A stretch of DNA of 64,000 nucleotides from Flaccisagitta enflata (taxonomy: Eukaryota; Chaetognatha; Sagittoidea; Aphragmophora). The number at the start of each line of letters is the position of its first letter. Within the stretch, counting starts at the first letter, position 1. Location of the stretch: NCBI GenBank assembly GCA_965153355.1, contig OZ231126.1, forward strand, positions 20,212,001 to 20,276,000. Reading direction: 5' to 3'. Below the pieces are notes generated by a model. The model did no database searches and had not been told where the DNA came from. It worked only from the letters and a program-made list of their open reading frames with translations. Positions 48,225 through 60,541 of this stretch are shown here, in pieces. A program made the position numbers and the translations under genes.

Positions 48225-48252
48225 TACAACAATTACAACAATTACAACAATT

Positions 48253-48328
<76 letters not shown>

Positions 48329-48408
48329 CGACAACAACGACAACAACGACAACAACCACAACAACCACAACAACCACAACAACGACAACAACGACAACAA
48401 CGACAACG

Positions 48409-48450
<42 letters not shown>

Positions 48451-48818
48451 GACACAAAAAAGTAACGACCACAACAAAGGCAACAGCAACGAATCCCACC
48501 AACCTTTACTCCAAACGTCTTTACATGGGTCGTAGACTTCGACTGTCTTCATGTTTTTGCATCCGGAAGCGATTCCTCCCGCTACCACGACGGTGCCTTT
48601 ACAAGCCGCTGCCGCCGCAGCCGCCCGCCGCTCCCGCATCGCGTGCGTGTACAACCAACGATCTTCTGCCGTGCTGTAAATCTCCGCCTCTTTTAAAGGT
48701 TGTCCGTCTGGACCGAAGCCGCCAACAGCGTAAATGTAACCGTCCAGGTGACAGCAAGAAAAGTCTGTGCGCTTGCTTTGGAGGGATTTGAGAATGTAAG
48801 GCGAGGGAGGGAGAGAGA

Positions 48819-48909
<91 letters not shown>

Positions 48910-48958
48910 GCTCAGACAATTCATAATCTTTTTGTTTGCCGAGAAATGATATCGGTTT

Positions 48959-49048
<90 letters not shown>

Positions 49049-50605
49049 GTGTTGTTGGTGGTGGTAGCGGGCTGGTCAGACATACAGAATTTGGAATATG
49101 GAGAAGTAAGAAGCGCCGCTCTCCGGAGGGGCAGAAATATTGTCGGAAAATCTTGGAAGAGAAAGACGGGGTGCGAGAGAGATGAGCAAGGCCATAGACA
49201 CTTCCCTCCCAGTCGCGTTCGCAGTCGCGGTCGCGCGGACAGATGGGCAGGAACGGAATGGAGAAAAAACGTTCACAGTTTGTCATGGTTACGGACGGAA
49301 GGACGGAGGAACCAACCTACAGACACAGCAACTTCTAGCCTCGCGTCTTCTCGACAAGAAATTGGAAAGGATGCCGGATGCAGGACGGGATGAAGAAATT
49401 GGATAAATAACAAGTGACGCTGTGTCACAAAATCGTTGCGGACGCGTGGGCAGGGGTATCCAACCCCCATCCACACCCCATGCCCCCCCACCAACACACA
49501 TACCCAAAAAAACATCTAAACCGCTCGTTTTTCCTTTTTTCGACTTGTGGGTTACGGATGGACGGACGGACGGACAGATGGACAAAACCTCTTATAGAGT
49601 TGCACGTCCGCAACTAAAAAGGGAGTGAGCTGTCCCGAAGGAAAATAATGAAGGGCAGTCAGAAATGATCAAAAAGAACACAAAAAATCAAACGGCTGTG
49701 AGTTGGATAGAAATCGAAGCAATATCAGCATCAATAAACTAATTTGCATAATGCAGTTTTAAGATTTGTTCCTTGAGAAGACAAACATTCGAGTTAAAGG
49801 CCTATGGAAGTGAAGCTTTGTATTGAAAATGTGCTGTTTCAGTGATATATAGCGATATTACCAACATTTAAAAGATGCGAAATACATCACTTTGGTTTTA
49901 TACACTGTGAAGTCTTAAAAAAAGATGATTGCAAAGCATTTTATAGAAAGAGAAAAAAACACCACGCTGAGAAATGTGTCGAGGAGATAGACCTGTCACC
50001 TGATGCTGGACACCAGTGAAAGTAGTTCGTATAATCCTGATATTGAGCTAGGTCGAGTGAATCGGGACTTAACGTCATTTAGAAGTGAATTATGTCTGAA
50101 ACTCTCCGTGGGAAATTCGGGCTCCTCGGTATAGTAGTTTGAATAATCCGTATGACTGGTGGTGGTTAGACAAAGGTCACCAAGATTCCTCGTTCAAATC
50201 CTTACTTCTTCATATTGGCGCAAGAGTGCCAATTTCCGGTGAGCACGTTGAACTTGAAGACTTTGTTGCTGCAGTGAGATTTGGGATCGCAGGGGTCGAC
50301 GCCGCCGATGATGTAAATCTCCGTTTCCACGCGAACGACGCAGCAATGATGGCGAGGCTTGGGCAAGTTAGGGGCTGCCGTCCACTGCTTCAGGCGACCA
50401 TTGAACGCGTTCATGGAACACGCGAACCAATAGTCTTCCGGTCTGTTATGAAGGAATAACAAGGAAAGTATTCTGAAATTATTCATTCAAGGCATCTTCG
50501 TTTTTTCGAACTCGAACAGAGTTGACGGCAGTAACAATATGGACAGCAATGACTACAACAACAACCAAAATGATACCTACGAAAAAAATGCTAAAAGAAA
50601 CTTCG

Positions 50606-50655
<50 letters not shown>

Positions 50656-50662
50656 AACAATG

Positions 50663-50747
<85 letters not shown>

Positions 50748-51029
50748 CGACAACGTGGAAAACAACAACACTACAAAATCAAAAACAACAACGACAACAA
50801 TAACAACAACATCAACAACAACTACCAGAACAACAACGTCGTCATTTCGATTACTTGGACGGTAGATATCCTCCCGCAACAACTAGAAGTGGAAACAGTT
50901 CATCCTCGAAGGTTTCGGCGATCGAATCTGGGATGATCCTCGAAGGGGCGTAAGGAAACACGTGCATGTCACCTTCGCGAAACACTTTGGGAATCTTGGA
51001 GTTCTCATCTTGCCCAGCGCCTTCAGACC
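46902..51029 (-). CDS. Kelch-repeat gene, propeller-coding 3' part
   Basis: Exons 51029-50855, 50442-50206, 48775-48504 and 47022-46902 join in phases 2, 2 and 1. They encode at least five kelch blades, each with the VxGG core: LLVVAGGYL, IYIIGGVD, IYAVGGFG, VVVAGGIA and VFYVGGFN. The downstream signature elements PKPRHHCC, KVFKFNVLTGNW, EAEIYSTAEDRW, VEVYDPCKDVW and PRHDMAS are also present. Kelch propellers bind other proteins, often as substrate adaptors; no BTB or F-box motif is seen in the exons found. An Ala run (RRAAAAAAAC) interrupts the fourth blade. The last exon ends in phase 2 at a GTCAAA donor, so a terminal exon is missing. Introns are filled with TTTC, CT, GA, CAA and GTT repeats and one hairpin element. 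Confidence 0.8.
47228..47672. repeat. (TTTC)n/(TTGC)n microsatellite
   Basis: About 440 bp of TTTC with a TTGC-rich start, inside a kelch-gene intron. Confidence 0.95.
47839..47909. repeat. (CT)n microsatellite
   Basis: About 70 bp uninterrupted CT in the same kelch intron. Confidence 0.95.
48184..48452. repeat. (CAA)n with CGA/CCA/ATT variants
   Basis: About 270 bp. Blocks of CAACGA, CAACCA and CAATTA show stepwise growth. It ends about 50 bp from a kelch exon. Confidence 0.95.
48812..49047. repeat. (GA)n then (GTT)n microsatellites
   Basis: (GA)n 48812-48907 and (GTT)n 48957-49047. The GTT tract faces the CAA tracts at 48184 and 50602. Confidence 0.95.
49410..49615 (+). mobile_element. 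Hairpin-capped element, full length, in a kelch intron
   Basis: 5' ACAAG with GTGAC-GCTGT-GTCAC; GTTGCGGACGCGTGGGCAGG; variable C-rich middle; GGACGGACGGACGGACAG; TATAG; 3' AGTTGC-ACGTCC-GCAACT (49598-49615) and an A-run. Confidence 0.85.
50602..50835. repeat. (CAA)n microsatellite
   Basis: About 150 bp of nearly pure CAA followed by mixed ACA/CGA units, ending about 20 bp from a kelch exon. Confidence 0.95.
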
Positions 51030-51241
51030 CTTCAATGGATTGAAAATGTGTGAATGTGTGTTATTGTAAATGTTCCTTCTTTCTTTGTGTGTCAGTCTGT
51101 CTGTCTTCATGTTTGTCTGACTGTGTACCTGTCTTACTGTCTGTCTGTTTGTGGCTTGGCAGCAATCATCGAGTCTTCCATTTGAGGTGCAACTGCGTTT
51201 TAGACAGTTTGTCGCCATTGGTTAAATAACGACGCTGAAAC

Positions 51242-51503
51242 CTTGTGGTGCTGCTGTCGCCGGATTTTCCTCTTGAGGCGCCACTTCCGCTACGGTCGCC
51301 GGCGTTTGTTCGAAAGCGCGTTTGGTCTCTTTCGTTTCGTGGAATTCGTTGAGCAGTTCGGCGAATCTCATCTCCAAAGCGTCCAACCTTTTGTCCGCTT
51401 CCGAATATCCCGCGTTGGCGGTCGGCTTGGAAACAAGAAAAGAGTCACATCGGTAATAAGAAAAGCGGGCATTCCATTCATCATACACTGACTGATTGAT
51501 TTG

Positions 51504-51541
<38 letters not shown>

Positions 51542-54500
51542 TATCTTAAAGTGTCGTTCAGGCATCCGTTTATCTTTAACTGAGAAAACTCTCTTTTACC
51601 GTGTTTAAGTGCATAGACCCGTGATCGCTCCTCGTCCTCCTGGTTCTAGAAGCGATCATCGGCGACACTTCCTCTTTTCCCGCCACCGCAGCCGCAGCCG
51701 CCGCCGTCGTCCTTATATCCGTCGCGCTTTTACTTCGACGCCGAGGGTTGAAGCTGACAGCCTTCTCCGCGTCTTCCGCTTTCAAAGAATTTCCGTCACC
51801 TGTCTTGCTTCCAGACGACGATGTTCCGTCTGCTGCTCCTGATGCTCCTGCTGCTGCTTTTCCGTTAGCCATTTGTTGCTCCAGTGCTTCCAACTTAAGC
51901 ATAATCAGATTGAATTCAGTTTTGTCCATCGTGGCGACATCTGAAAACCGGAAAAAAGAATTCTCTTATTTTCAAATCAAATTATCATTATTTTACCGTG
52001 TAAAAGATACCACAATATATTTCTTGTATCACGCACTTTTTTTTAAGTTATAGCCCGAGAACAACAAAATTCAATCATTTCTATGATTTTTCCCTAACCT
52101 TTGTTTTCACCCCAAAAAAAAGAATTTTGAATTTTGATCTCCCAATTCAATAACACGTTTCATTTCGAATATAGTAAAGCCCTTGACCTTGTACCTTTTG
52201 TCGGAGATTTCGCTGTTCTCACTGTCAAAAGGGATTGACCACTTTTAGTGCTCTTCCCGCTGTGATCAGAACCCAACTTCTTCACAGGCGTTATTTTTAC
52301 ATCTGGAAAGACAAACATTGATCAGAAAAAAAATCCAGGTTTCATGAACACACAAGCGTTATATCCACTGTTGCCTCACAACCGTCGCTTTGACTAAAAT
52401 GAACCACAAATTACACCTACCGTAATTCTTTTTGGGCAGCGGCCCCAAAGGGGACAAAGTCCTGTGGAACACAGGGAAAATCTGTCCGACCGTACGTACA
52501 TCCGTACATCCGTCCCCCCCCCCGCCTCACCCTCAGGGCTTCGTCTCCTTTGGGGCCTAATCTGACCCAAATTCTGCCAAATAGCCCAAATCCAAGCAAT
52601 ATGGCCCAAATCTAAGTAAAATGGCCCAAATCCAAGTATATTGGCCCAATCTCAAGCAAAATGGCCCAAATCTGGCCAGAAAACCCCAATTCTAGCCCAA
52701 AGTCCACCATTTTGGCCCCATAGACCTGTATTGTGGCCTCTGATACCTAGATTCTGACCAGATTTTAACCGTTTTGCTTGAAATTGGATTTTGGCCATTT
52801 TGCTTAGATTTGGGCCATATTGCTTGGATTTGGGCTATTTGGCAGAATTTGGGTCAGAATAGGCCCCTAAGGAGACAAAGCCCTGAGGGTGAGGCGGGGG
52901 GGACAAATGGACGGACGGATGGATGGACAGATTCCCCCTGTTTTCTACAAGACTTAGTCCCCTTTAGGACCGCTGCCCTGCTCCCCCTCAACTTAAATCA
53001 CACACAACACAAGCAGGGCACGGGCACCGCTGACCACTTACTGCCTTTGGGCTGCAATTTCAAAATACGACACTAAACCACTGACAACAGGAGAAAGAAC
53101 TACGATGTCACAGTGCATTGACATTGAATCGTCACCTGGCACTGCCAACGGGGAATCCGCTCTTCTGTAATAAAAAAACAAGAAATTGTAAATTTTGAAA
53201 TATGATTTTGACAATTATCTTGCGCATTTGTTTCCAAATATATGTTAATCATCGATGAGAAAACTTGCCTCTCCTTTTTCTTCGATTTTGAATCTTCATC
53301 GTCTTCTTACCCAAAATCCTCGTCATTATCTCGATCTTCTTCGTCGTCCTCTGCCTCTACCTCTTCATCTTCCTCCTCTTCATCTTCCTCTTCCTTTTCG
53401 ACGACCGTCTTGGGCGTTCCTCTCCACGGCACCCACCCTTTGTCGGCGCTACCGCCTCCAGTATCCCCATCCTCTTTCGATCGACCATCCTCAAACCGTT
53501 CGTCAGCTTCCGGTTCCAAGTCGACGGGCTCATGCAACGCCTTCGACCCGATGGCGTTTGTCTCACGCGCTTTTTTGTTGAGTTTTGCGATTTGATTGCG
53601 ACGCGTTTGATGCATTTCACTACGAGACGGCTTGCGTGCTGATGGATGGAAGAAAGGATTATGTTTGGGAAAAAGATGATGATGAATAATGGTAAGAAGC
53701 GAGCCTTACAAAATTACCAAAAAAGGCGGCTAATCGCCGTAGGAAAAAAGTTGTAAATGCTGAGAGAAAGAGAGCAAGAGAGATATAAGCCACTTAATCA
53801 TCAAAAACCATGAGCAAGCACAGTAAAATGTGAGTGACTGGAAGGCTAGCATCAAAAAATTAGAGTAAATAAGCGTAATATGTTTAATTTGTTTTTTTCC
53901 GGTTTATAAAGCCTAAAATTAGGATCAATGAAAAACATTAATCATAGAGAAAAAAAATATGAAAAAAAAAAATTCAAAAAATCATAGCTCAAAAACTAAT
54001 GATCGCACAGAATTCTGCTTGGTGCTTTCTAAGAGAAAACAAGGCCAAGTAGGCCAATAAGGTGCGACGTGTGGATCGTCGAACGAATGCGTTACCGACC
54101 AACAGACAGACAGACGGACACAGCCAGTTATAGAGGTGCTTTGTCGCACCTAAAAAACAGTTCTTTCTTAGCTATTAATTTCATGCATAATACCATTTAT
54201 CGATGCTTACCTAATTGTCAATGATTAACAGTTTATTAACCATTAATATAATCATTTATTATCAAAATAGTTAAATAGGATTAACTATTAACTGTTGTCT
54301 TTGTTTTGCTATCACTTCATCATACGATGATGCGAATTTACCAAATTCATAAAAAAAAAGAGAAAAAAAGAAAAAAAGAATTTCATGCATTTGTCTATCA
54401 TCTATGCCTGCTTTGTGCCTGGTTATCAATGACTATGTATGTATCTGTCTTAGATTGCCTGTTATTGCCAATGCGAGTGTATTTTGTGTTTTGTGTGCTG

Positions 54501-57500
54501 GTATGTGGGTGTGTATGTGTGTATATCACTTTTTGTGTATGTATGAGTATTGAGTAAAGAGTGCTTTAAGTGTTCATTTTTTAGTTTATAGGTTCGCAGG
54601 TTTTATCAATAAACTATTCATCGTATTTGACAGTGATCAAATTTGTAAATTTGTATTGGAAAAGCTGAAAAAAAATTTTTTTGTTCTTAACAAAAAGGCA
54701 GAATCATAAAAATTGTTTTCAATCAGAGCATTACATTAAATCATCATTTTCTTTTATAGTTTAAATGTGCGGTATGGCATTGAATTTGTGTATGTCTTCA
54801 GTTTTCAGCAAATTTTCTTTTTTGAGGTGGTGAAATACAAGATTCCTGTATTGTTTGCATGGTACAAAAATTAACAATAAACGGTGATTGATATGAAATT
54901 TTAACTGAGGGTCGATGATTAATGATTTCATTAACTGTTAGCATCGATAATACCATTCAGCCCCAAAAATCAACTTACTTCCTCAAACGCTCATGAGAAA
55001 AAAGGAAATCTAAAAAGTTCTGCAGGTCGCAAAAAGCCGAAAGAACTTCGTTTCTTCGACTTTTTTCCAAATCGACGTTAAACATACGCAAAGGAATCGG
55101 TTCCAATGGCGAAGTCTCGCTGTCGCTCGGGGTCTCCTCGGCGCCCGCTCTTCCTCTCTCTCCTCCTCTCCGCTTCTCTGCTCTTCTCTCGCCTCTCGAC
55201 GATTCCGGCCTTCTTCCTGGACTAAAGCGCTTTTGATCGTGTGACGGCGAGATTTCTCGTGATCTTGGACCAACATCTTTGTACCTGAGTTTGTTAGTAC
55301 CAGTATTATATAGCCGCCCGTATAGGTCAGAATGTTCATCTTAATAAACGTGGACAGATGCCATATGGACCAAAGAGGTGTATACTAGCTCAGGCTAGCA
55401 GATTACTTTACCGTGTTTGAGCGGGGGAAAGTTAGTCAACCGCAACATTTCTTTAAACAAAATTAATGAAATAAATGACTAACACAAGGGAGAAAAACAA
55501 AACTTCGTTATTTTTTATAGTGTATAGATTAAACGCTTTATGGATCAAAAGAGATATTGACAGGAAGCTTGATATTTTTCCGCACACGCAGCTTAGTTGG
55601 TTGGGCTTTCTACAAACAAAAAGTTATTCTACTTATTTTACGAGTTCTGCTTATCATACAAGTGACGCGGGGTCGCGGACGGGTGGGCAGGGGCATCTAA
55701 TACCCAGCCTCACCCTCCCACCTTCCAACCCCCCCCCCACACACACACAAACAACTGCAGCATCATGAATGCGCGTTTTTCCGCGTTTTCAACACGATCG
55801 ATGGACCAATGGATGGACCAACAGGCGGACAAAACCGTTTATAGAATTGCTAATCCGCGACTTAAAAAAGTATCAGTGAAAATTCGAATTATTAAGCAAT
55901 CTGGGTCCAGGCTTGACGCGATAAGTAAGTTGCTCAATGTTATTTTAGTAACAAGAATTCATAAGATGCTGAGGACACAATAAGATTCAGATGAAAAGAA
56001 TACGGTAAGCGATTGTAGCATTCAGGTTTGTTTTGATTGGAGGCCAGCAAACTTATTGCTTTTTCGTCGATATGCATCCATTCACTTGTTCATTCATGCA
56101 TTCATTCTTTCATACATTCATTCATTCATTCATATATTCATTCTTTCAATCATTCGTGCATTCATTAATCCATTCATTCATTGCATTTATTCATTCATTC
56201 AGTCAATTCATTCATTCAGTCATTCAGTTATTCATTCATTCATTCAATAATTGATACATTCATCAATTCATTCATTTGTTCATTTATTCATCATTTATTC
56301 ATTCGATCATTCATTTATTCAATTATTTATTCATTCATTCTTCATTTTTTCATTCATTCACTCATTTTTTGGTGCGACAAAGCACCTCTATAACTGGCTG
56401 TGTCCGTCGGTCGGTCGGTTGGTCGGTCGGTCGGCTGGTCGGTAACGCATTCGTTCGACGATCCACACGTCGCACCTATTGGCCTACTTGGCTTTGTTTC
56501 ATTAAAGCATTCTTAAAGAATATATTTCATTGGGAAGAAACGCCGCATTGTCTTTTGCTTTAAAGGATAAAAGAGAGTGAGTCGGGGTGCAATCGAAGAC
56601 AAAATTTGATCAGTTAACATGGTTTTTTAACAATATCATAGACATTGTTGATTTATATATTTCATCAATGAAAAATGATTATAAGTTTATGTTTAGATTT
56701 TTTTTTTGCATTAAAAACTAAATTTGTATTCAAAGTAACTGTGAAATGTAGGGATAAATGTCCAAAAAAAGGAAGTTTTTTTAAAAAATCTTGTTTTATA
56801 ATCTGACATATCTTTTGGAAAAATTATAAGTTTGGATAGAGATTCAAAAATTATCATTTTCAAAAACATGGCGTCTTTCTAAGTCATGGTGAACGGGAAC
56901 AGGAAATTTTGGTTTCATTTAAATTTTTGCTTGTGATATGGATTTATAATAAAAAAACAATATTAGGATTTAAGTTAAGTATTTTTGATATAATCTATAA
57001 GGTGCTTTACAAATGTTTTTAAACCTAGAATACTGACTACTGTTGTATGACGATCAAAAATAAAAATCCAATGTTAGAAAAATGATAAAGAAAATTTAAA
57101 AACGTTGTTAGGTGAAATTATATCATGGCCTTAGAAAAGAAAATTTTGCATTTCTAAGAACATGGCCCTTTTTCTATATGTTTTTAAAAAAAGGCCATGT
57201 GTTTAGAAAAGCATTTTTCTTTATTTCTATGTAATGATATAATTTCACTTAACAGGAGTGAGATGACAAAGTATAATTTTTTATAAAAATCTTCTTTTTT
57301 CTACCTTTTTTCAATACATTATGTACAACAAATCTGTACATCAAAGATTATCTAAGCAAAAATTTATTGTTCAGCATTCAAAAAATGTTTTTTCAATAAA
57401 AGAAATTAAGAAAAAATAATGTAAAAAATATAAAAAAAATTATAATGACGCATGAAATTTCTTCTTCCCGTACACTGCGTCCTAAAGACTCATGAGATGA

Positions 57501-58051
57501 GGGCCATGTGATTAGAAATGCAAAATTTTGCATCCAGAAGCAGAGTTATAATTTTACTTATTAACTTTCTGAACTTTTCCTCTCATTTTTTAGAATGATT
57601 TTAGAATAATTTTAGAATAATTTTATAATAATTTATTGAATAACTTTGGTCTTTATGAACATACAATAGAAACTGTTCATATCATTATCATTTCTTTTTA
57701 TTCTTAAAAAAATCAGAAATATATATATATTTTTTTTTAATTTTTCCCTACTAGGATAACTATATATATATATCAATTCATTGTGACTGAAAATCAAATT
57801 TTGTCTTCGTTTGCACCCCGACGTAACAACAAACACATATCACCAAAATTATCACCGGTTATACTAACCCCGGTGGTGGTTCTTGTTGTTCGGGGATCAC
57901 AACAATTTTTCCTTCTTCGGTGGTGAAATAGCGCCCCTGTTCACGGGGCGGCCGACCCTCACCACGAACAGGGTGGCAAAACATGCACTCGCAAGGCTGA
58001 GCATCTGCCAAACTCATCAGACCACCTGTTAGGAAATGAAGACACACAGAG

Positions 58052-58127
<76 letters not shown>

Positions 58128-58562
58128 GAGAGAGAGACAGAGAGAGAGAGACAGACAGACAGAGAGACAGAGAGAGAGACAGAGAGAGAGAGACAGAGAG
58201 GTAGAAAGACAGACAGACAGCACACACTCACACCTTTGCTGCCCTCTTTCCTGCACGGGCAGTCTCCACATTTGCACTGTCCCCAACTGGAATTGGGGCG
58301 GTTTGCCGTCGTCTTTGTCTCTTTGTTCGTTTCCGGAAGTGAATTCGCGCCACTTAGCCAGGTGGCAGTGCGGCAAGAAACTCCGTCTCTCGTTGGGCAA
58401 GTCGGCGAACAAAAGTCGTGCGGAACGACGTCGAAATTCAAAGCGGCGCTCTTTTGAAATACGCAAGCGGGGAAAGCCAAAACAAGATAAAGAAAGAAGA
58501 ATGGATGGACAGACAAACGAACGGATCGACAGATTGAGCCTTCATCCAATGCATACAACAAT

Positions 58563-58615
<53 letters not shown>

Positions 58616-58658
58616 CCACAACCACAACCACAACCACAACCACAGCAACAGCAACAGC

Positions 58659-58711
<53 letters not shown>

Positions 58712-59583
58712 CTCCCAAGTTTCCAGCACCTTCTTCGAGTTGCGATTTTCGCCACGTTGACTCTCGTTTGCTTTCGGCTGGCTCTTTCTTTCCTTCCCCT
58801 CTTCCACTTTTCCCCCTCTATCTTCATCCTCCTCTTCCTCTTCCTCTCTGGCCATAAGCTTCCTCCACCCTCCGCTTCCATCCCTCGTCATCTCGCTCCC
58901 TCTTCCTCCATTTCTTCCTCCACTTCGCCTTCTCCCACCTTCGACGTACGGACCGTGGATTCCGTCGTGCTGTATGTCTCTGAAGATTGGAAAATCATCC
59001 CTTTTCCAATGGACGCCTGAAGACGGAAGGTTGACAATTAATTTTAATTCACGTGCTCCCTTGAGCACGTCGCGGATACTGAACATTGATTGTTCAAACA
59101 AACCTGCATCCACATCCGACGATACTCGGTTTAAGTTTGCCTCACTCTGACTTGACGTCACGTCCCTGTAATGGATGATAGCGCAGGATCGTGGCGGTTG
59201 AAACGTATTTTGTCAGCCTCTGCATGACTCAAAGTCAAACTCCATGCAAGCGCTTAAAGTTTTTAGTTGCGGGAACTTTGTCTGTCCGTCCGTCCGTCGG
59301 TCTGTCCCTTTTTCAGTGCGTGGAAACGCGCATTTAAGTGCCAGTCGGAAATGCGTATGCGCGCGTGTTAAACGAGTGTATGAGGCGGGGGTTGTAACCA
59401 CGGGTCACTTAATCAATAATTACTTGGCTCAAGTATCGTTTTGTTTATTTCACCTGTGCTTCCTTTCGAATCTTCTCAGATTTGGATGAGATCGAGATCT
59501 TCCACTTAGTCTTAAAAAGAGTCAAAACATGTGTCAAACTGTCAATGAGTAGAAAATTGGTTCCCTCTTCTCTTTCATTCTTC

Positions 59584-59646
<63 letters not shown>

Positions 59647-60288
59647 GCTTTCTTTCTTTCTTTCTTTCTTTCTTCTCCACCCTGCTTTCTTTGGTCATGA
59701 GTCTTTTTTCTCCTCTCCCACTTTTCGTCTCACCGAGCTCTCCTCTTGTTCGGGCCCTCAGATGATACGTCATCATCATCATCCTCATCTTGTGAGGAGG
59801 TCGTCGTGGTTGTCGCCGCTGAACTCAGATTCCGTCCACGGTGTCCTCTTTTCTTGACTTCTACGCGTCCACTCTTCCGAAGGCGACTTTTCCTCTTGGA
59901 GTTGTTTGAAGCGGACTTCGATTTGTCGCGATTGTTTGGAGGTGGATCAAAACAACCTGCGATATGGGAAGACGCAACTTATTCGATACTTACACTCAAT
60001 ATTTGACTTTTTTCATGTGTCCTGTCTGTATGCCTGTCTTTCTGCCTCCTCATCTGTCAACGTGATCGTTCTGTAGATGCAACAGACAGACAGACGGACA
60101 AAGCCTTTTATAGGGTTGCGTGCCCGCAACTAAAAAGTTGTGTTCGGTCAGTTGAAGACCTTTTTTCTTAGCAAATTCCGTCAGTTGTTTGACTAAATTT
60201 AAGTCGAAGGTGGGAATTCGTTGAGTCAATTTTTCTGTCTCGAATTTCCGGGCTTCGCAAAACGGCGTGCAAGGCTCGTGTGTCGGGT
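51242..60288 (-). CDS. Kelch-repeat gene, upstream exons
   Basis: Eleven exons lead into the propeller: 60288-60160, 59956-59734, 59165-58730, 58450-58234, 58025-57869, 55284-54979, 53638(or 53619)-53311, 53164-53136, 52302-52195, 51940-51600 and 51425-51242. Phases agree at every junction; at 54979 agreement requires the TAG acceptor before 53619 rather than the stronger CAG before 53638. Weak donors (58729, 60159) lower certainty. About 820 residues: basic segments (KRKSRLRKSG, NKRRAR), a Cys-rich unit (DFCSPTCP, QCKCGDCPCRKEG, PCECMFCHPV), Ser/Arg-rich and acidic stretches, then coiled-coil-like MLKLEALEQQM and DALEMRFAELLNEF just before the first blade. The Cys-rich unit could bind metal. 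The true 5' end lies beyond the LINE at 60.5-63.4 kb or outside the window. Confidence 0.62.
51486..51544. repeat. (GATT)n microsatellite
   Basis: Tetranucleotide run between two kelch-gene exons. Confidence 0.9.
52434..52978. mobile_element. Foldback element, GGGCAGC/GGCCCCAAAGGGG ends
   Basis: Arms of about 75 bp hold consecutive small hairpins (CCCC-AAA-GGGG, GGAC-AAA-GTCC, CCTGT-GGAAC-ACAGG). Beyond them, AATCTGACCCAAATTCTGCC and TTGGATTTGGGCTATTTGGC continue the inverted match, so most of the 545 bp can pair. It lies in a kelch-gene intron. Confidence 0.78.
54039..54151 (+). mobile_element. Hairpin-capped element, full length, GGTGC subfamily
   Basis: 5' ACAAG with GGCC-AAGTA-GGCC; GGTGCGACGTGTGGATCGTC; GACAGACAGACGGACACAGC; TATAG; 3' AGGTGC-TTTGTC-GCACCT (54134-54151) and AAAAA. 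This is the shortest intact version, 113 bp. Confidence 0.85.
55658..55863 (+). mobile_element. Hairpin-capped element, full length
   Basis: 5' ACAAG with GTGAC-GCGGG-GTCGC (a G-T pair kept); GCGGACGGGTGGGCAGGGGC; C-rich middle; CAACAGGCGGACAAAACC; 3' end ATTGC...CGCGACTT, weaker, with an A-run. Confidence 0.7.
56080..56362. repeat. (ATTC)n microsatellite
   Basis: About 280 bp of TTCA tetranucleotides with TTT interruptions; abuts the hairpin element at 56371. Other ATTC tracts flank the MITE at 44175. Confidence 0.92.
56371..56496 (-). mobile_element. Hairpin-capped element, full length, GGTGC subfamily
   Basis: The plus strand starts with the 3' hairpin GGTGC-GACAAA-GCACC (56371-56386), followed by CTATAACTGGCTGTGTCCGT, an expanded CGGT tract, GACGATCCACACGTCGCACC and GGCCTACTTGGCTTTGT. 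Confidence 0.83.
56500..57850. other. Intron, AT-rich, no feature recognised
   Basis: Between kelch-gene exons 57869 and 55284. It includes two near-identical short stretches in opposite orientation (AAAGAAAAATGC/GGCCATGT near 57130 and 57190) and an (AT)n tract near 57720 and 57765. Confidence 0.5.
58055..58215. repeat. (GA)n with CAGA blocks
   Basis: About 160 bp of GA with ACAGACAG inserts between kelch-gene exons. Confidence 0.95.
58557..58713. repeat. (CAA)n with CCACAA block
   Basis: About 155 bp. It ends 17 bp from the predicted donor of the next exon. Confidence 0.95.
59265..59410 (-). mobile_element. Hairpin element, 3' stem broken
   Basis: AGTTGCGGG at the left edge, then GTCTGTCCGTCCGTCCGTC and CGCGCATTT boxes. 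The right end reads GGGTCACTT, the complement of the AAGTGACCC start. Confidence 0.6.
59583..59671. repeat. (TTTC)n microsatellite
   Basis: About 90 bp in a kelch-gene intron. Confidence 0.95.
60078..60131 (+). mobile_element. 3' end of a hairpin element
   Basis: GACAGACGGACAAAGCC, TTATAGG, then the stem GTTGCG-TGCC-CGCAAC (60115-60130) and AAAAA. It lies 30 bp from a kelch-gene exon. Confidence 0.7.

Positions 60289-60289
<1 letters not shown>

Positions 60290-60353
<64 letters not shown>
60290..60353. repeat. (GA)n microsatellite at a splice acceptor
   Basis: On the gene strand the tract is (CT)n running directly into the CAG acceptor of the exon at 60288, so the microsatellite acts as the polypyrimidine tract. 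Confidence 0.85.
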
Positions 60354-60355
<2 letters not shown>

Positions 60356-60541
60356 GTTTGACGTTTGACGTTTATAATTGCTCAATAATGCGCATTAAAC
60401 ACACAAACAATAATTGTTTTTGAGCTGTACAGTGTACAATGATTACATCATTTTTCATGAAATAAATAAGTAAATAAATTACATGGGTAATTCTAAGTCA
60501 GATTAAATATAATCATGGGGAAATGAAAAGGTACAGTAAGA

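Noticed and set aside
48160-49083. Poly-Thr/Asn/Val/Cys frames around the kelch exon
   Set aside because: Products of CAA/GTT repeats; only 48504-48775 has kelch sequence.
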